From Pezicula radicicola (lineage: Eukaryota > Ascomycota > Leotiomycetes > Helotiales > Dermateaceae): DNA of 64,000 nucleotides. A program made the translations under genes and the position numbers. Each line of letters begins with the position of its first letter. Within the stretch, counting starts at the first letter, position 1. The stretch spans positions 2,287,694-2,351,693 of the forward strand of contig PDUO01000001.1 in the NCBI GenBank assembly GCA_003008705.1, in the 5' to 3' direction. A model generated the notes under the pieces. That model had not been told where the DNA came from, did not search any database, and saw only the letters and a list, made by a program, of their open reading frames with translations. Below, in pieces: positions 45,744 to 55,816 of this stretch.

Positions 45744-47219
45744 GGGATGAATACTGGACCTTAGCCAGTCTAAGGGTCAACAAATCAACAAAGACAACAG
45801 TTCAATGAATCGAGCAATCGCGCCTCGCGGCCACCGCCTTTGCTTCAACATGCCACCTCGTCACCATACATATGTTCAGCACATTCGCCTTCGATTGCAA
45901 GGGAATGCGATACATAAATCGTGGCATTAACTCGACTGCATCTAACATGATACAACTTTCAAATATCAATACTCCAGATACACAAGACATATGGGCGGCA
46001 AGCGACTAAATTGCATTTTCACGCTGTAAACGAGTTTTCTTTTGCATTTTCCATGTCGGCTGTTTTGAACCTTCATAAAATTCGGAAGAGGGTTTCTCTT
46101 TTGCGCTTCCTGTCTCCTAACGTTGCTTTTTTACCGGCTTTGTTTCGTCCGAAGTTGAATACCCTAAAGCATCATTCGAGTGTTTTCGTTTCAAAGTAAT
46201 TGGCCAGCTCTTTTGTCTGTAATGAACTGGGGAGCAGACCAGGGTTGGACGATTGGAGGTGATGGCTACTAGAGAAGAGTAATCAGGGTGTCTCTTATTC
46301 ACTTGGTTTGAAGGGAGCCTGGATTTAGGCTAAGGATGGAATGTTTGCATGGACAGTCCTTTGCTCATTCTTGTAAGATTACGATTGGATGCCAGGGATG
46401 ACGGTGACCTCTCTTTTCAAAAGGATATTGAGAGGGGGAAGTTTGGCTTGGGTTGGCTTGGCGTATAACGAATTGCTGAGCAGGGCTATGTAGTCGTAGT
46501 GCTGGTGGGATGGGTGGATAGACTCGAGCACAGTATGGGAGTGAGGAGATGATAGAATTGAAATGAAATGAGATTTAATGGTACCTACATTGCTATCTCT
46601 CTGTCTTGTGCTTACAGTCTGCTTGTACTAGTCCTTGTAATTGTGAAATATGTTTTGCTATTCAAGTGGGAGAAGGTTAATAGTAAAAATAGCTAGCTGG
46701 CGTTGATGTAAGTCTGGTACTGTACTGTCTAGCTTAACGGTATTCAAATTATAGTCACTACCTATACATACCACGACAATGATTACAGTAGCGGAAAATT
46801 CATTTCCAACTTTGTAAAGTACATTTGGAGTTTTTGCAAGCATTTATTTTCCGTGACTACGTTTCTTTATCCGAATTATACTGTATGCCATTTTTCAATA
46901 CTTCGTACTATGCTATGCATTGACATGTTCACTCGTATTTGATTTGATTCAATTCTAGAATACAACATAATTCTAACTCATAAAACTTCAGTACATAATA
47001 TACACTCCATTAATTCTGGGAAACTAATAGACCAGGTACTCATAACTCCGTACCGTACCCAGATCTCCGCCAAAAATTGAGCGAATTATTCAATGCTCAG
47101 CGACTCGGCGTGCTTTGTTTGTGTACCTGCATCGTGGGAACCTATGCTTGAGTAGGCTCCTAGGAGGATAACCCTTCCTGCTTAAAAGCCTTACGATTTC
47201 AACATCGCGTAAATATCAC
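45744..47219. other. Intergenic, convergent 3' ends
   Basis: The RhoGAP gene and the nucleolar protein gene end toward each other across 1.5 kb. There are AT-rich stretches and no credible open frame. Confidence 0.6.
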
Positions 47220-50200
47220 TCAAGGTGGCCTCGCGAAAGAATATCCGCTGATCACTCGATTCACAGTCTTCCCCCGCATGTCTTCACCGGCCTTCTTAGG
47301 CACCAACTTCTTCCTCTGCTTCCTCCGCATATCTTCACCGGCCTCCTGAGATGCTAACTTCTTCCACTGGCTTTTAGTTAGCTTGGAAGAAGCAGCAGTA
47401 TAAGGGCGCTGAGCAGCCAAGTTGAGTGCTTGGTTGTGTTCGTTACCATTGTCATCACTATCAGCTGAACCTGCTTTTGGCTTGACTTGGCTTGGCTTTG
47501 GCACAGCTATTGCAGGGATATCTTCGTTGTTAGCTAACCCAGAAGAATCACTGTCTGAGTCTGAATCTTCATCTTCCGAAAGACATTCCTTTTCTTGGAG
47601 TTTAGCTATTGCTGCTGCATTCCGGGTTCTGTCTATATAAGGTATCGCTACCCGGTTTCTGTAACTGGCCACAATGCCTGATTTCATGGCTGAGAGACTC
47701 ACGCCGTTCCTCATCATCGGTCGTGGATGTGGGTTTTGTGTTGGTCTAATACCCAAACCTGATGAAATAGGGGGTGGAGAGGGTTTAGGTTGCGATTGTG
47801 ATGGTGCACGGGCGGTATCCGCTTCATGAATATCTGATGTTAGTCTCCGATCGATCTCATTCTGGGTCCTTGAGGAAGGAGACGAGGGCTGCGTGCGTTG
47901 TGTTCGAAGCGGTGGAGATGAGATGAGATGACCTCTACCATTGTGACTTGGTAAGTCAGGGCTGCCGTGATCTTCTTCTATAGTCTCAGCACAAGAACTC
48001 GAGGATTCTGACCTTGACCCATCTCCTTCCTCTTTGTTTCCTTCTGTGTTCTTCTCCTCTTCCTCCTCTTGGTCATCCTCTTGAAAGTTTACGGTCTCTT
48101 CCGCTACATCATTACTAGATATAATGGAATTAGGGGACGTTGCTCGAGCAGCCTGGGCGGACCTGGGTGGGAGTGAGCTCATGATTGATTTCTGGCTCAT
48201 GTCATGTCGATTGAAAACAACTGGAGATCGGCTTTCGCGAGGGGAAGAATGACGGCTTGCCATCTCGCCATCTTCATCATCTTCACCTTGTGCCTGAATA
48301 AGATCATCTTCTACATGATCCTCCATTTCAACATTTACATCAGTTTGTTTTAGACTATCAATTTCTGGCTGTGTCGCTTTCATAGAGGCTGCTACACTCG
48401 TTGTGGATTTGGTGCTTGGCTTCTGAACGCGATCTTTTTCATGCGTTTTATCCCCTTCATAAAGGTCTGAACCGTCGTCCGAAGAGTCGATCTCGTCGTC
48501 TGATGAGTTGATGATCTCTGTTTTCACAGATTGGTGCTCAACGGGTTTGGATCTTTCTAGTGACTCGGAATTTGCATTAGCAGCAGCATTGACGCTGCCT
48601 GACTGAGAAGCTCTGAGAGGTCTCGCCATGGTTCTGCTCATAGACGCAGTTGGCGCAGCCTTGTCCCTCGCTGGAAGCGCTGGAGACGGCGAACTTCTTT
48701 GTTGTGAGGAGGCGGTCTAAGTTGGTAGCGCGTTAGTCATATTCACAAAGGATACTACGTATGATAGACAAAAGGCCCTGCAATTCTTACCTCTGTAGGA
48801 TCTTCGGCCGTAACTCTCTTTGCTGAACGTCGGGGGGGCGTAAAAATGGGAATCTCGACTACAGGTATACTTTCTCTTTCCTTCCGAGGCTCGTCAACAG
48901 ACCTTGCAATTCTCAAAGACGAAGGTGGAGGCACTGGAGTAACAGATATGGGCTGAAGAGACACTTGCGACGACGTTGCTGGTTGCAGCATGGACGTTCT
49001 CCCAGGCGGAAGTATAGGCCTTACCAATTTGGGTGGAAGAATGGGTGTTGTCGAAATCTGAGAAGTCATCCTAGTAGGCGCTGAAATGGGTGTGATAGAA
49101 ACCTTGGCGCCTGGAAGAATTGGACTGTTAAATTTTGAGCTTATGGTGCTAGATGGAAGTGGTTTTGGTGAATTCTCTGTATCATTTATAAACGCAACCG
49201 ATTTCGTCTTTTCAATCGGCAGGGGACACTGGTCAGCGAGTCCAACGCCCTTCCTCTGAACTTGTGGTGAAGCCCTCGAGAATTCTGGAGAGGAGCTTTT
49301 CAACGCCGACCTAATCGACGACTGTTGAGATGCTGACCTTCCTCGTGGAATAAACGGTGTAGCAGACTGTGGCTTAATCATTGCGGGTTTCGGATCTAAG
49401 GCTTCTGTTTCTAGAGACGAGGACTTCTTTTTGCTCAAAGCTGCCGCCTTTGTCCTCGATAGCTTTAGTTCTAAAACTTCCTTTTTCTCTGCTGCTGCTG
49501 CCGCTGCCGCTCGTTTATCCTCCTTTTCTAGATGTAGACTCAATTTTTCTGCCTTGGCTACAGCAGCTAGTTCCTCTTTCGCTTTTTTCTCGTTGAGATT
49601 TTTCTGCACGATAGCAGCAGCTCTACGCTCTAAAGCAAGCTTCCTCTCCCTAGCAGCCTGTTCCTCCCATTCCTCCCTCTCGAGTCGTTCGGCCTTGAGG
49701 AATTTCTCTCGAGCAGCAGCAGCCTCCTTCTCATCTCTTTCTTTATGTAACCGTTCAGCTTCGAGCTTCTTCTTCATGGCTACAGCAGCTTTCTTCTCTT
49801 CCTGCTCCTTTCGTATTTGCTCGGCTTTGACTGCAGCCGCAGCGAGCTCTTTGGCTCTCGTTTCATTAGCTTTCTTTATTTCCAACCGTTCCCTCTCCGC
49901 CTCCTCCTCCTCAAGTTTCAATTCCCTAGCAGCTTGTTCCTGTTCTTGGATTCGTCGTGCCTCTACAGCCTGGCGCCGTTGCTCTGCGGCCTTTGCGGCT
50001 GCAGCATGGGCGCTGGCCTGGTTATTTTGACCTTCCCCAGTCCCAACAGCTTTTTTTGTTCTGCTGCTGGGAGTGAGAGGTAGCTGGCTGGAATGGCGGC
50101 GGCTTCCAGTCGGCGGGGTGTCTAGTTTATTTCCTTGACTTGGGCCAGGTAACCTAGTTCTCGAGTTATTTCGGCTCTTCAAGGCCGCCCTGGTCCTCCA

Positions 50201-51276
50201 TAACCCTGGGATGCTTTCTTGGTCGGATGCTATATCATCGTAAATGCTATCCTCGTTGCCAGAGCGGTTCCCATTCTTGCCATTTTGGGCGCCGCTATGT
50301 AGAGAATCTTTGCTTGGATTTCGAGGTGGTAGTTCTAGTTGCTGATCAGTATCCAACGGTGTCGTAGCTGCTGTAGATACCGATATACCTCGTTCTTCGA
50401 GCCGCGGAATATGATACGTCGCACTTTTAGCACGAGACCCATTCGCCGATGGTCTGATTAACGGTTCATGGTAGGGACTCTGCAAGCTGAGAAACGCAGA
50501 CTTCGAGAGAATGCGATTAGTTGCCGCTGGCAAACTGGGAGAGGGGGACGCAGCAGGAGTTTCAGGGACTGTAGATAGTCTTACAGATTGCCTTTCGGGA
50601 TACCCATGAGTCACAATGAGCGAGCCATTCTCCTGTGAGTCTGGAACAACATCATCTTCTTGTATATTTCCATTCATTGCCGAGTCATGTTCCCGCGATT
50701 GTATCGGCTGATCTGGGTCAATGTCAAAGAGCCTCTGTCTCTTGTTCACCTTCCACGAGTTTGGCGGCCCAGAACCATTCAGTATAGGGCTTTCTAGTCT
50801 TTGTCGCTTGCCTAGGATGTTCGCAGGATCGTAAGAAAGAGCTGATGTAGGTGGCACCGAGTCGCGGATGCTAGGCACATTTGAGGCTTGAATCATTCGT
50901 ATTGTTGAGGCATTTGGAAAAATAGGACCGATGAGGTCGCTCTGGGTAACGTCAAACAATTGATCGTCCTGGCACTTCTTGATAGATATTGATCTGCAGA
51001 ACTGCAGTCAGCATGCACTCTTGGCTATGAAGACATCGATTCAAGGGTGTAATGCAAGCTGCCCACTTACTGTCCATAGTTTACAGCATAAATTCGTGTT
51101 GCCTCCTCACAAAACTCATGCAGGGTGGCATCCGGAGAGGAAACAACACGAAAGCATCGCACTGGAGTATCGCTGGCGGCATGTGCATTGGGCGCGAAGA
51201 GCTGAACTCGAAGAGAGTAACCTGAGAGCATGGGAGGCGGCCCCATTGACATCATTATGGCGTTGTTGTTCGACAC
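47220..51276 (-). CDS. DNT1: Net1/Dnt1-like nucleolar protein (Cdc14-binding family)
   Basis: Exons 51071-51276, 48791-50993 and 47220-48716 join to 1301 residues. The N-terminal folded domain spans the first intron (LRVQLFAPNAHA, VRCFRVVSSPDATLHEFCEEATRIY, then SIKKCQDDQLFDVTQSDLIGPIF). It is the kind found in S. cerevisiae Net1/Cfi1 and S. pombe Dnt1, which hold Cdc14-type phosphatase and silencing factors in the nucleolus. Residues about 70-360 are disordered. A long charged coiled coil, about 400-600, is made of A/E/K/R repeats (AAAKAAEQRRQAVEARR and similar). The remainder is Ser/Pro-rich with acidic tracts. Near the C-terminus a 17-residue unit (KKL...EAGEDMRRK) is tandemly duplicated. 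The coiled-coil stretch gives a long false frame on the opposite strand (49431-50030). Function is inferred from the N-terminal domain only. Confidence 0.85.
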
Positions 51277-52214
51277 TGCGCCAGCAGCTATGACACGAGC
51301 TGGAAGGGAAGCATTGGCGTGTCAATATGGAGTGGTGGTTGGTGTCAACGGCGAGAAGTGTTGAGGAGGTGGGTGAAAGTGGCAGCGTGAACTTCACTTC
51401 TTTGGGGACTGAGCTCTCTGCTCGCTTGCGATAAATTTAAAGAATGGCCGCCGGTGAAGGCCCGCCCCGCTAGAGAACACCCCACGTTTTCCTATCCGAG
51501 ACGGAGAGTGAGGGCAGTTGAAGATGTAATAATTGAAGTCTCAAGGAATACACGATTTTGGGATGTTAGTCATATTGCAATGGACTGAGGTCAGAACAGG
51601 ATGGTCTGCTTAATTTTAGGTCTGCTTCCCCCTCCTGGATCCGCACTATCCATTGCAAATAGGAGGGGGCTGGTTACCCGTCCACTGTCAAAAGCAAACA
51701 ATTCTTTGCTTTTTCTACTGCCGGCAATCACAATTAATTTGTCTCTTTTAGTTTGGGCTAGTAAGTTTACTTTGTGCGAAGTACTCCGTACGGCATGCAG
51801 CTCCTCAAGGAAGGTTGCCTATCTACTGCACCTAGATAAGATACTACCTAGATATAGTACTTGAGACTTGCTTAGGTGAAAGCACTAGCTTGTTAACGCC
51901 CTTCAACCAACTCGTTTGTCCCAACGTCTCGAGGTTGTAAATGAATTTGCTCTACTAAGAGAGAAGGCGAAGTAGTAAAATTTACAGGTGGCTGCAACTT
52001 GCCATGCTACAGTAAATTATCTCGTTCAGTCAGAGCGAGCCCCTAAAAGAAGCGGTCGCTTAATTGATGGTCGTTCTCGTCAATCAACAACTCAGCAAAC
52101 GAGAACAAGCACAGAATCTCAAAACAATTGAATGGCAAGCAAGTGCCCGAAGGCAAATGTATCTCTGGCACAGCAGCACAATTCAGTAGTTCCTAATAAT
52201 TCACCAACAATCTA
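51277..52214. other. Intergenic, promoter of the Net1/Dnt1-like gene
   Basis: Upstream flank, then sequence up to the end of the RSA4 relic. The 87-codon frame at 51601-51864 shows no features. Confidence 0.55.
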
Positions 52215-53880
52215 ATGTCTCTAAACCCTCACTGCCTTCCTTATCTTTCCCAGCACTTCCGGCCTTTTGTCCATCTGGGCTGCGTAAACCTCATCTTGAC
52301 GTCCTGGTAGATCTATTGCAGATAATGTTAGTATGTTTTTGCTACGAATGAGATTTGAGATTTAAAACAGGTGGGTTACTCAAAACAAGTTCCCCAAAAC
52401 AATTGAGCTGCTCAAACCATTGGCAAGAAAAGATGACAAATAGTACTGACCCGCAGAGAGCTTGTGAGTTCGCTTATCCCATTTCAACGTTGTGTCTTTG
52501 CTACAAACCAAAAAGTCTCGACTCTGACGAGAAAGCACGCTGATATACAGGAGCAACGTGACCTCGTAAAGTGTTGACGAAGTTGCCGTCTCTTGCGTTC
52601 CATATTCTACAGTAGAGAGTTAGCTACTAGTGGAGAGAAGACAGAAGAGCAATTTTCACTTGGTATGATTATCGAAGCCCGAACTCGCAATGAGGAAGCC
52701 ATCGGGGGAAAAAGTAACGTAATTAACCTGCTTCTAGTAACCCAGCATCTGCTTAATAGCCTTGGTACTCTTGGAGGGTTCCCACAAATATATAGTGAAA
52801 TTATCGCTTGCTGAACACAAGCGCTCAACGACCTCGGCTTGAATTATAGCAGCCTTCAAGAAACGCTCTTGTGCTTTCGCGACCTTTGCTTCGTCTGCAG
52901 CTGGCTGCCGGTGTGATCGTAATGCAGTTCAAACAACGAAGTCGGTGGAAAGAGCGAGGTGATTTACCCAGTGTGCATGGGCATTGAGAGTATGGGTCAG
53001 CGTTCCGCCATTTGCGTTCCACATTCTAAACTAGAGAGTTAGCAAATAATAGAAGAAGAGCAGTTTAACTTGCGTGACCGTTTTGTCATGGGAGGAGGTA
53101 TATATCAAGCCTTTTCTAACCTATTTGACGCACGAGACAGTGTTTTTGTGTCCACTCAGTACTATCTCTATCTTCTGCTGATTGACTGACCAGCAACAGA
53201 CGGTAGAATCCTTCGACGATGAAGCTACTCTGGGTTCTCCTGGTTTCTGTGCGTCATATGGCTCCTATGAAAGACTCGTGACCTATTTCGTGTGTCCTTT
53301 CATTGGGTCTCCTAACTACTTGCTAGTCTTTGGATCCTATATGCGAACCTGGGATTGTTAGCAGATACTTCCTTGCGCGCTGTTTTCCCTCACCGTCGTA
53401 TTATTGCTGCCTGTTGCGATTCTGGAATCGTCCGGGGACCAGCTGACGGCCAAAACCCAGCTGGTATGGCCTTTCAGAGTATGAGTCGGAGTACCAGTAT
53501 CGCAATCCCATATTCTCGACGTATTATCGCAGCTCCCACTAACCAACCGGGGTCGAGTTCTTAGGTGAGAATTGTGCTGCCAAAATGACCCAACTCTCAT
53601 TCCTCCATCAACACCCCAAGAAGCCTAAAAAGAGAAGTAGGAAGTAAAATAAAAATAAAAGGTACGCACACTCTTCCATAACTGGTTAACCAAATCCTCC
53701 AAATCCTTCGGGTTCGCATCAGAAGCCGGAACGGTAACTCGAGGTCCAATGGGTAGCCCAGTTCTGTATTCTCAAATCGCCAGCACTCTCCGGAATGGTC
53801 TGAACCGTCTGCTGTTCTCTTGCGCGCACAGCTGCATTCGTTCACTGGCGCTTACTCGGTAGAGCAACAATCGTCGACAT
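52215..53880 (-). pseudogene. RSA4: Degraded copy of RSA4/NLE1 (WD40 60S-assembly factor)
   Basis: Pieces in the correct order match the Notchless/Rsa4 protein. The start is MSTIVALPSKRQ followed by a TGA at 53842. The NLE segment is TGLPIGPRVTVPASDANPK. The first WD repeat includes SGSCDNTSRIWDCDTGTP and WVLAVSWSPDDSRIATGS. Further WD repeats include NGGTLTHTLNAHAHWVNHLAL, the insert AKVAKAQERFLKAA, FTIYLWEPSK, VNYVTFSPDGFLIASSG, IWNARDGNFVNTLRGHVAP and, at the C-terminus, DLPGRQDEVYA and QKAGSAGKDK. Frames shift repeatedly and several stops interrupt it. A phase-2 intron between HTK and IWNARDG is retained, so it arose by DNA duplication rather than reverse transcription. Rsa4 is essential in fungi for Rea1-driven 60S maturation, so an intact copy should exist elsewhere. 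Confidence 0.88.
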
Positions 53881-54602
53881 TTTGTCGTAGCCGTATGGAA
53901 TCCAATCTATCTGAAGCATCGAAGCTCCTTTCGTAAGGTGAAATTGGTGTTCTAGTCTCGTACTGTACTATGATGCGATGTCCACAGGTGTCTCTGTTGA
54001 ATTCGTGGAGAGAGGTTGTGGATGGGTGATAGAGCGGGGAGAGAATGCCAAGACTTCAGCCTTGTGTGATCTGTGTGTGTGGCGTGGCGCTAGGCTGTTT
54101 CTACCAGAGGTTATTTGGTGGGCTCCGTGGGTCGGGTCTATGAAGGGGGTATACTCTTGAGTGGTTGGACCGCACAGGTCAAAATCTGGTCTGTTGTAAA
54201 TTGTTAGGCGTACGTAGAAATTTCGAGAGGCCTGTCAGGGGATTGACAGGCCACGAAAGTAGTACTTATAGTCCTTTACTGTAGTGTAAAGAACAGTTTC
54301 GAACCCGATGCCGAACCCGAAGCTTTTGACGACGGCGACCCGAGAGACCCGAGAGAACGGCTGACGGAGAAAAACGTCACCACACCAGCACCCGGCTTCC
54401 CCGGAGGTCGCGTCTGTCCGAAGGCTTCAACTTATCTTATGTTCGTACCTTTCGTACCCTGGTAGGTATGATATAGTACTCGTATTCCCTTCAAAGTCCC
54501 CCCGATCTGCCCAGGAGTTCAGAACACAACTCTCAAAAAACACACGACTACCGTACCTTTCGTGCAAGTACAGTACATCAGTACATCAGTACAGCCCCAA
54601 GC
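53881..54602. other. Intergenic, promoter of the AIG1-family gene
   Basis: The region contains repeated GTAC-type motifs just before the start codon (54555-54595: TACAGTACATCAGTACATCAGTACAG). No gene is seen; the frame at 53978-54160 is short and featureless. Confidence 0.55.
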
Positions 54603-55417
54603 ATGGCACAATCCAAATATGTATCCCACCGATTAATAAACAAACATCCCCTCCAACGACTCTCATCCCCCTCCCGTCAACTTTCCGCCCTCGTCCACTG
54701 CCTCGGCCTCCTCTCCTTCAGCCTCTCCTACAAATACCTCGTCGACTTCCCCACCTTCATAAACAGCTCCTACGGCTGGCACGCTCAATACCTAACCATC
54801 ATTGGTCTCAGCATCGCAACCTTAACCTTCATCTTCGGACTGCTGGCCGACCTGACATTATCACCTCAACTCTTCCTCATCAAGAATGCGCTGTCCTTGT
54901 GCAGTGCGCCCTTGGAGGTTTTGATCTCGGTGCTATATTGGGGTATTAGTGCCATTGATAAGAAGTTGCTTGTTCCGCCCGAGATCCATATCAGTCCTTG
55001 GGCTGATGTGGGATTTCATGCCATGCCGGCTATTTTGTTGACCATTGACCTACTGTTCTTTAGTCCGCCGTGGACGATTCATGCATTGCCTGCAATGGGT
55101 TTGTCTTCTGTATTGGCCGTTTCCTACTGGGCATGGGTGGAGCAGTGCTATAAGCATAATGGCTTGTAAGTGATCTTCTCTGCTGAGATGTCGAAGATGA
55201 GTCCTGCCTAAGTGTTCGGCTGGCTAACTTATGATCGGCTAGCTATCCATATCCCCTCTTCGAACAACTCGATACGATGCAAAGAACAATTCTCTTTACC
55301 GGTGCCGCCATAACCATGACGGCGAGTACTGTGATGTTGAAGTGGCTTTATGGGAGTGTCAATGGCTTGCAGGGTGCCCAGAGAAGGAGCCGCCCGGGTA
55401 ATGTCAAGGGACAATGA
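54603..55417 (+). CDS. AIG1/FAR-17a family membrane protein
   Basis: Exons 54603-55165 and 55243-55417 join in phase 2 across a 77 bp intron to 245 residues. At least five hydrophobic helices are visible: LVHCLGLLSFSLSYKYL, YLTIIGLSIATLTFIFGLLADL, LEVLISVLYWGI, FHAMPAILLTIDLLFF and LSSVLAVSYWAWV. The conserved Thr in LTIIGL and His in DVGFHAMPAILLTID match the threonine hydrolase core of the AIG1/ADTRP family; human members hydrolyse fatty-acid esters of hydroxy fatty acids. The C-terminal exon adds a last helix (ILFTGAAITMTASTVML) after YPYPLFEQLD. Fungal roles are not established. It is probably an ER membrane protein. Confidence 0.9.
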
Positions 55418-55816
55418 GTGCTTTTAAAACGCACTATTTTACATCTCGCGGTGTTGAGAATATAGGGGAGTGAGGTGTTGATGCTCGAGGAGAGGAGAGC
55501 ATCAACGACTATCATGCATCGAGCCGACTCGAAAGTGGTCGGTTATTTAGATATGAGCTGCGTTGTCGAAGAAATTACCCAGGTCGTCTTCCATAGAGAT
55601 GAACTAGTTGAGATGACAACGAAAATTCTGATGAAAGAACTGAAAATGATGTTAGGAGCTAGGTAGCCAATGGGTTGTGCTATATACATCCGTAGCAAGA
55701 TATATACTTTTAAGAAAGCACAATAATTTGGGTGACCACAAATTCCTCAGACTTCGCTAGCAGCAGTTCCCATGTCGGATCAGGTCTCAGTCTCATCAAC
55801 ATTAGCACCTATCTCC
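55418..55816. other. Intergenic, convergent 3' ends
   Basis: 400 bp between the AIG1-family gene and MSH4. A 63-codon plus-strand frame (55475-55666) is Glu/Met-rich and overlaps no known family. Confidence 0.55.

Noticed and set aside
49431..50030. 199-codon Ser/Ala/Phe-rich open frame on the plus strand
   Set aside because: It is the exact antisense shadow of the A/E/K/R coiled coil of the Net1/Dnt1-like gene.
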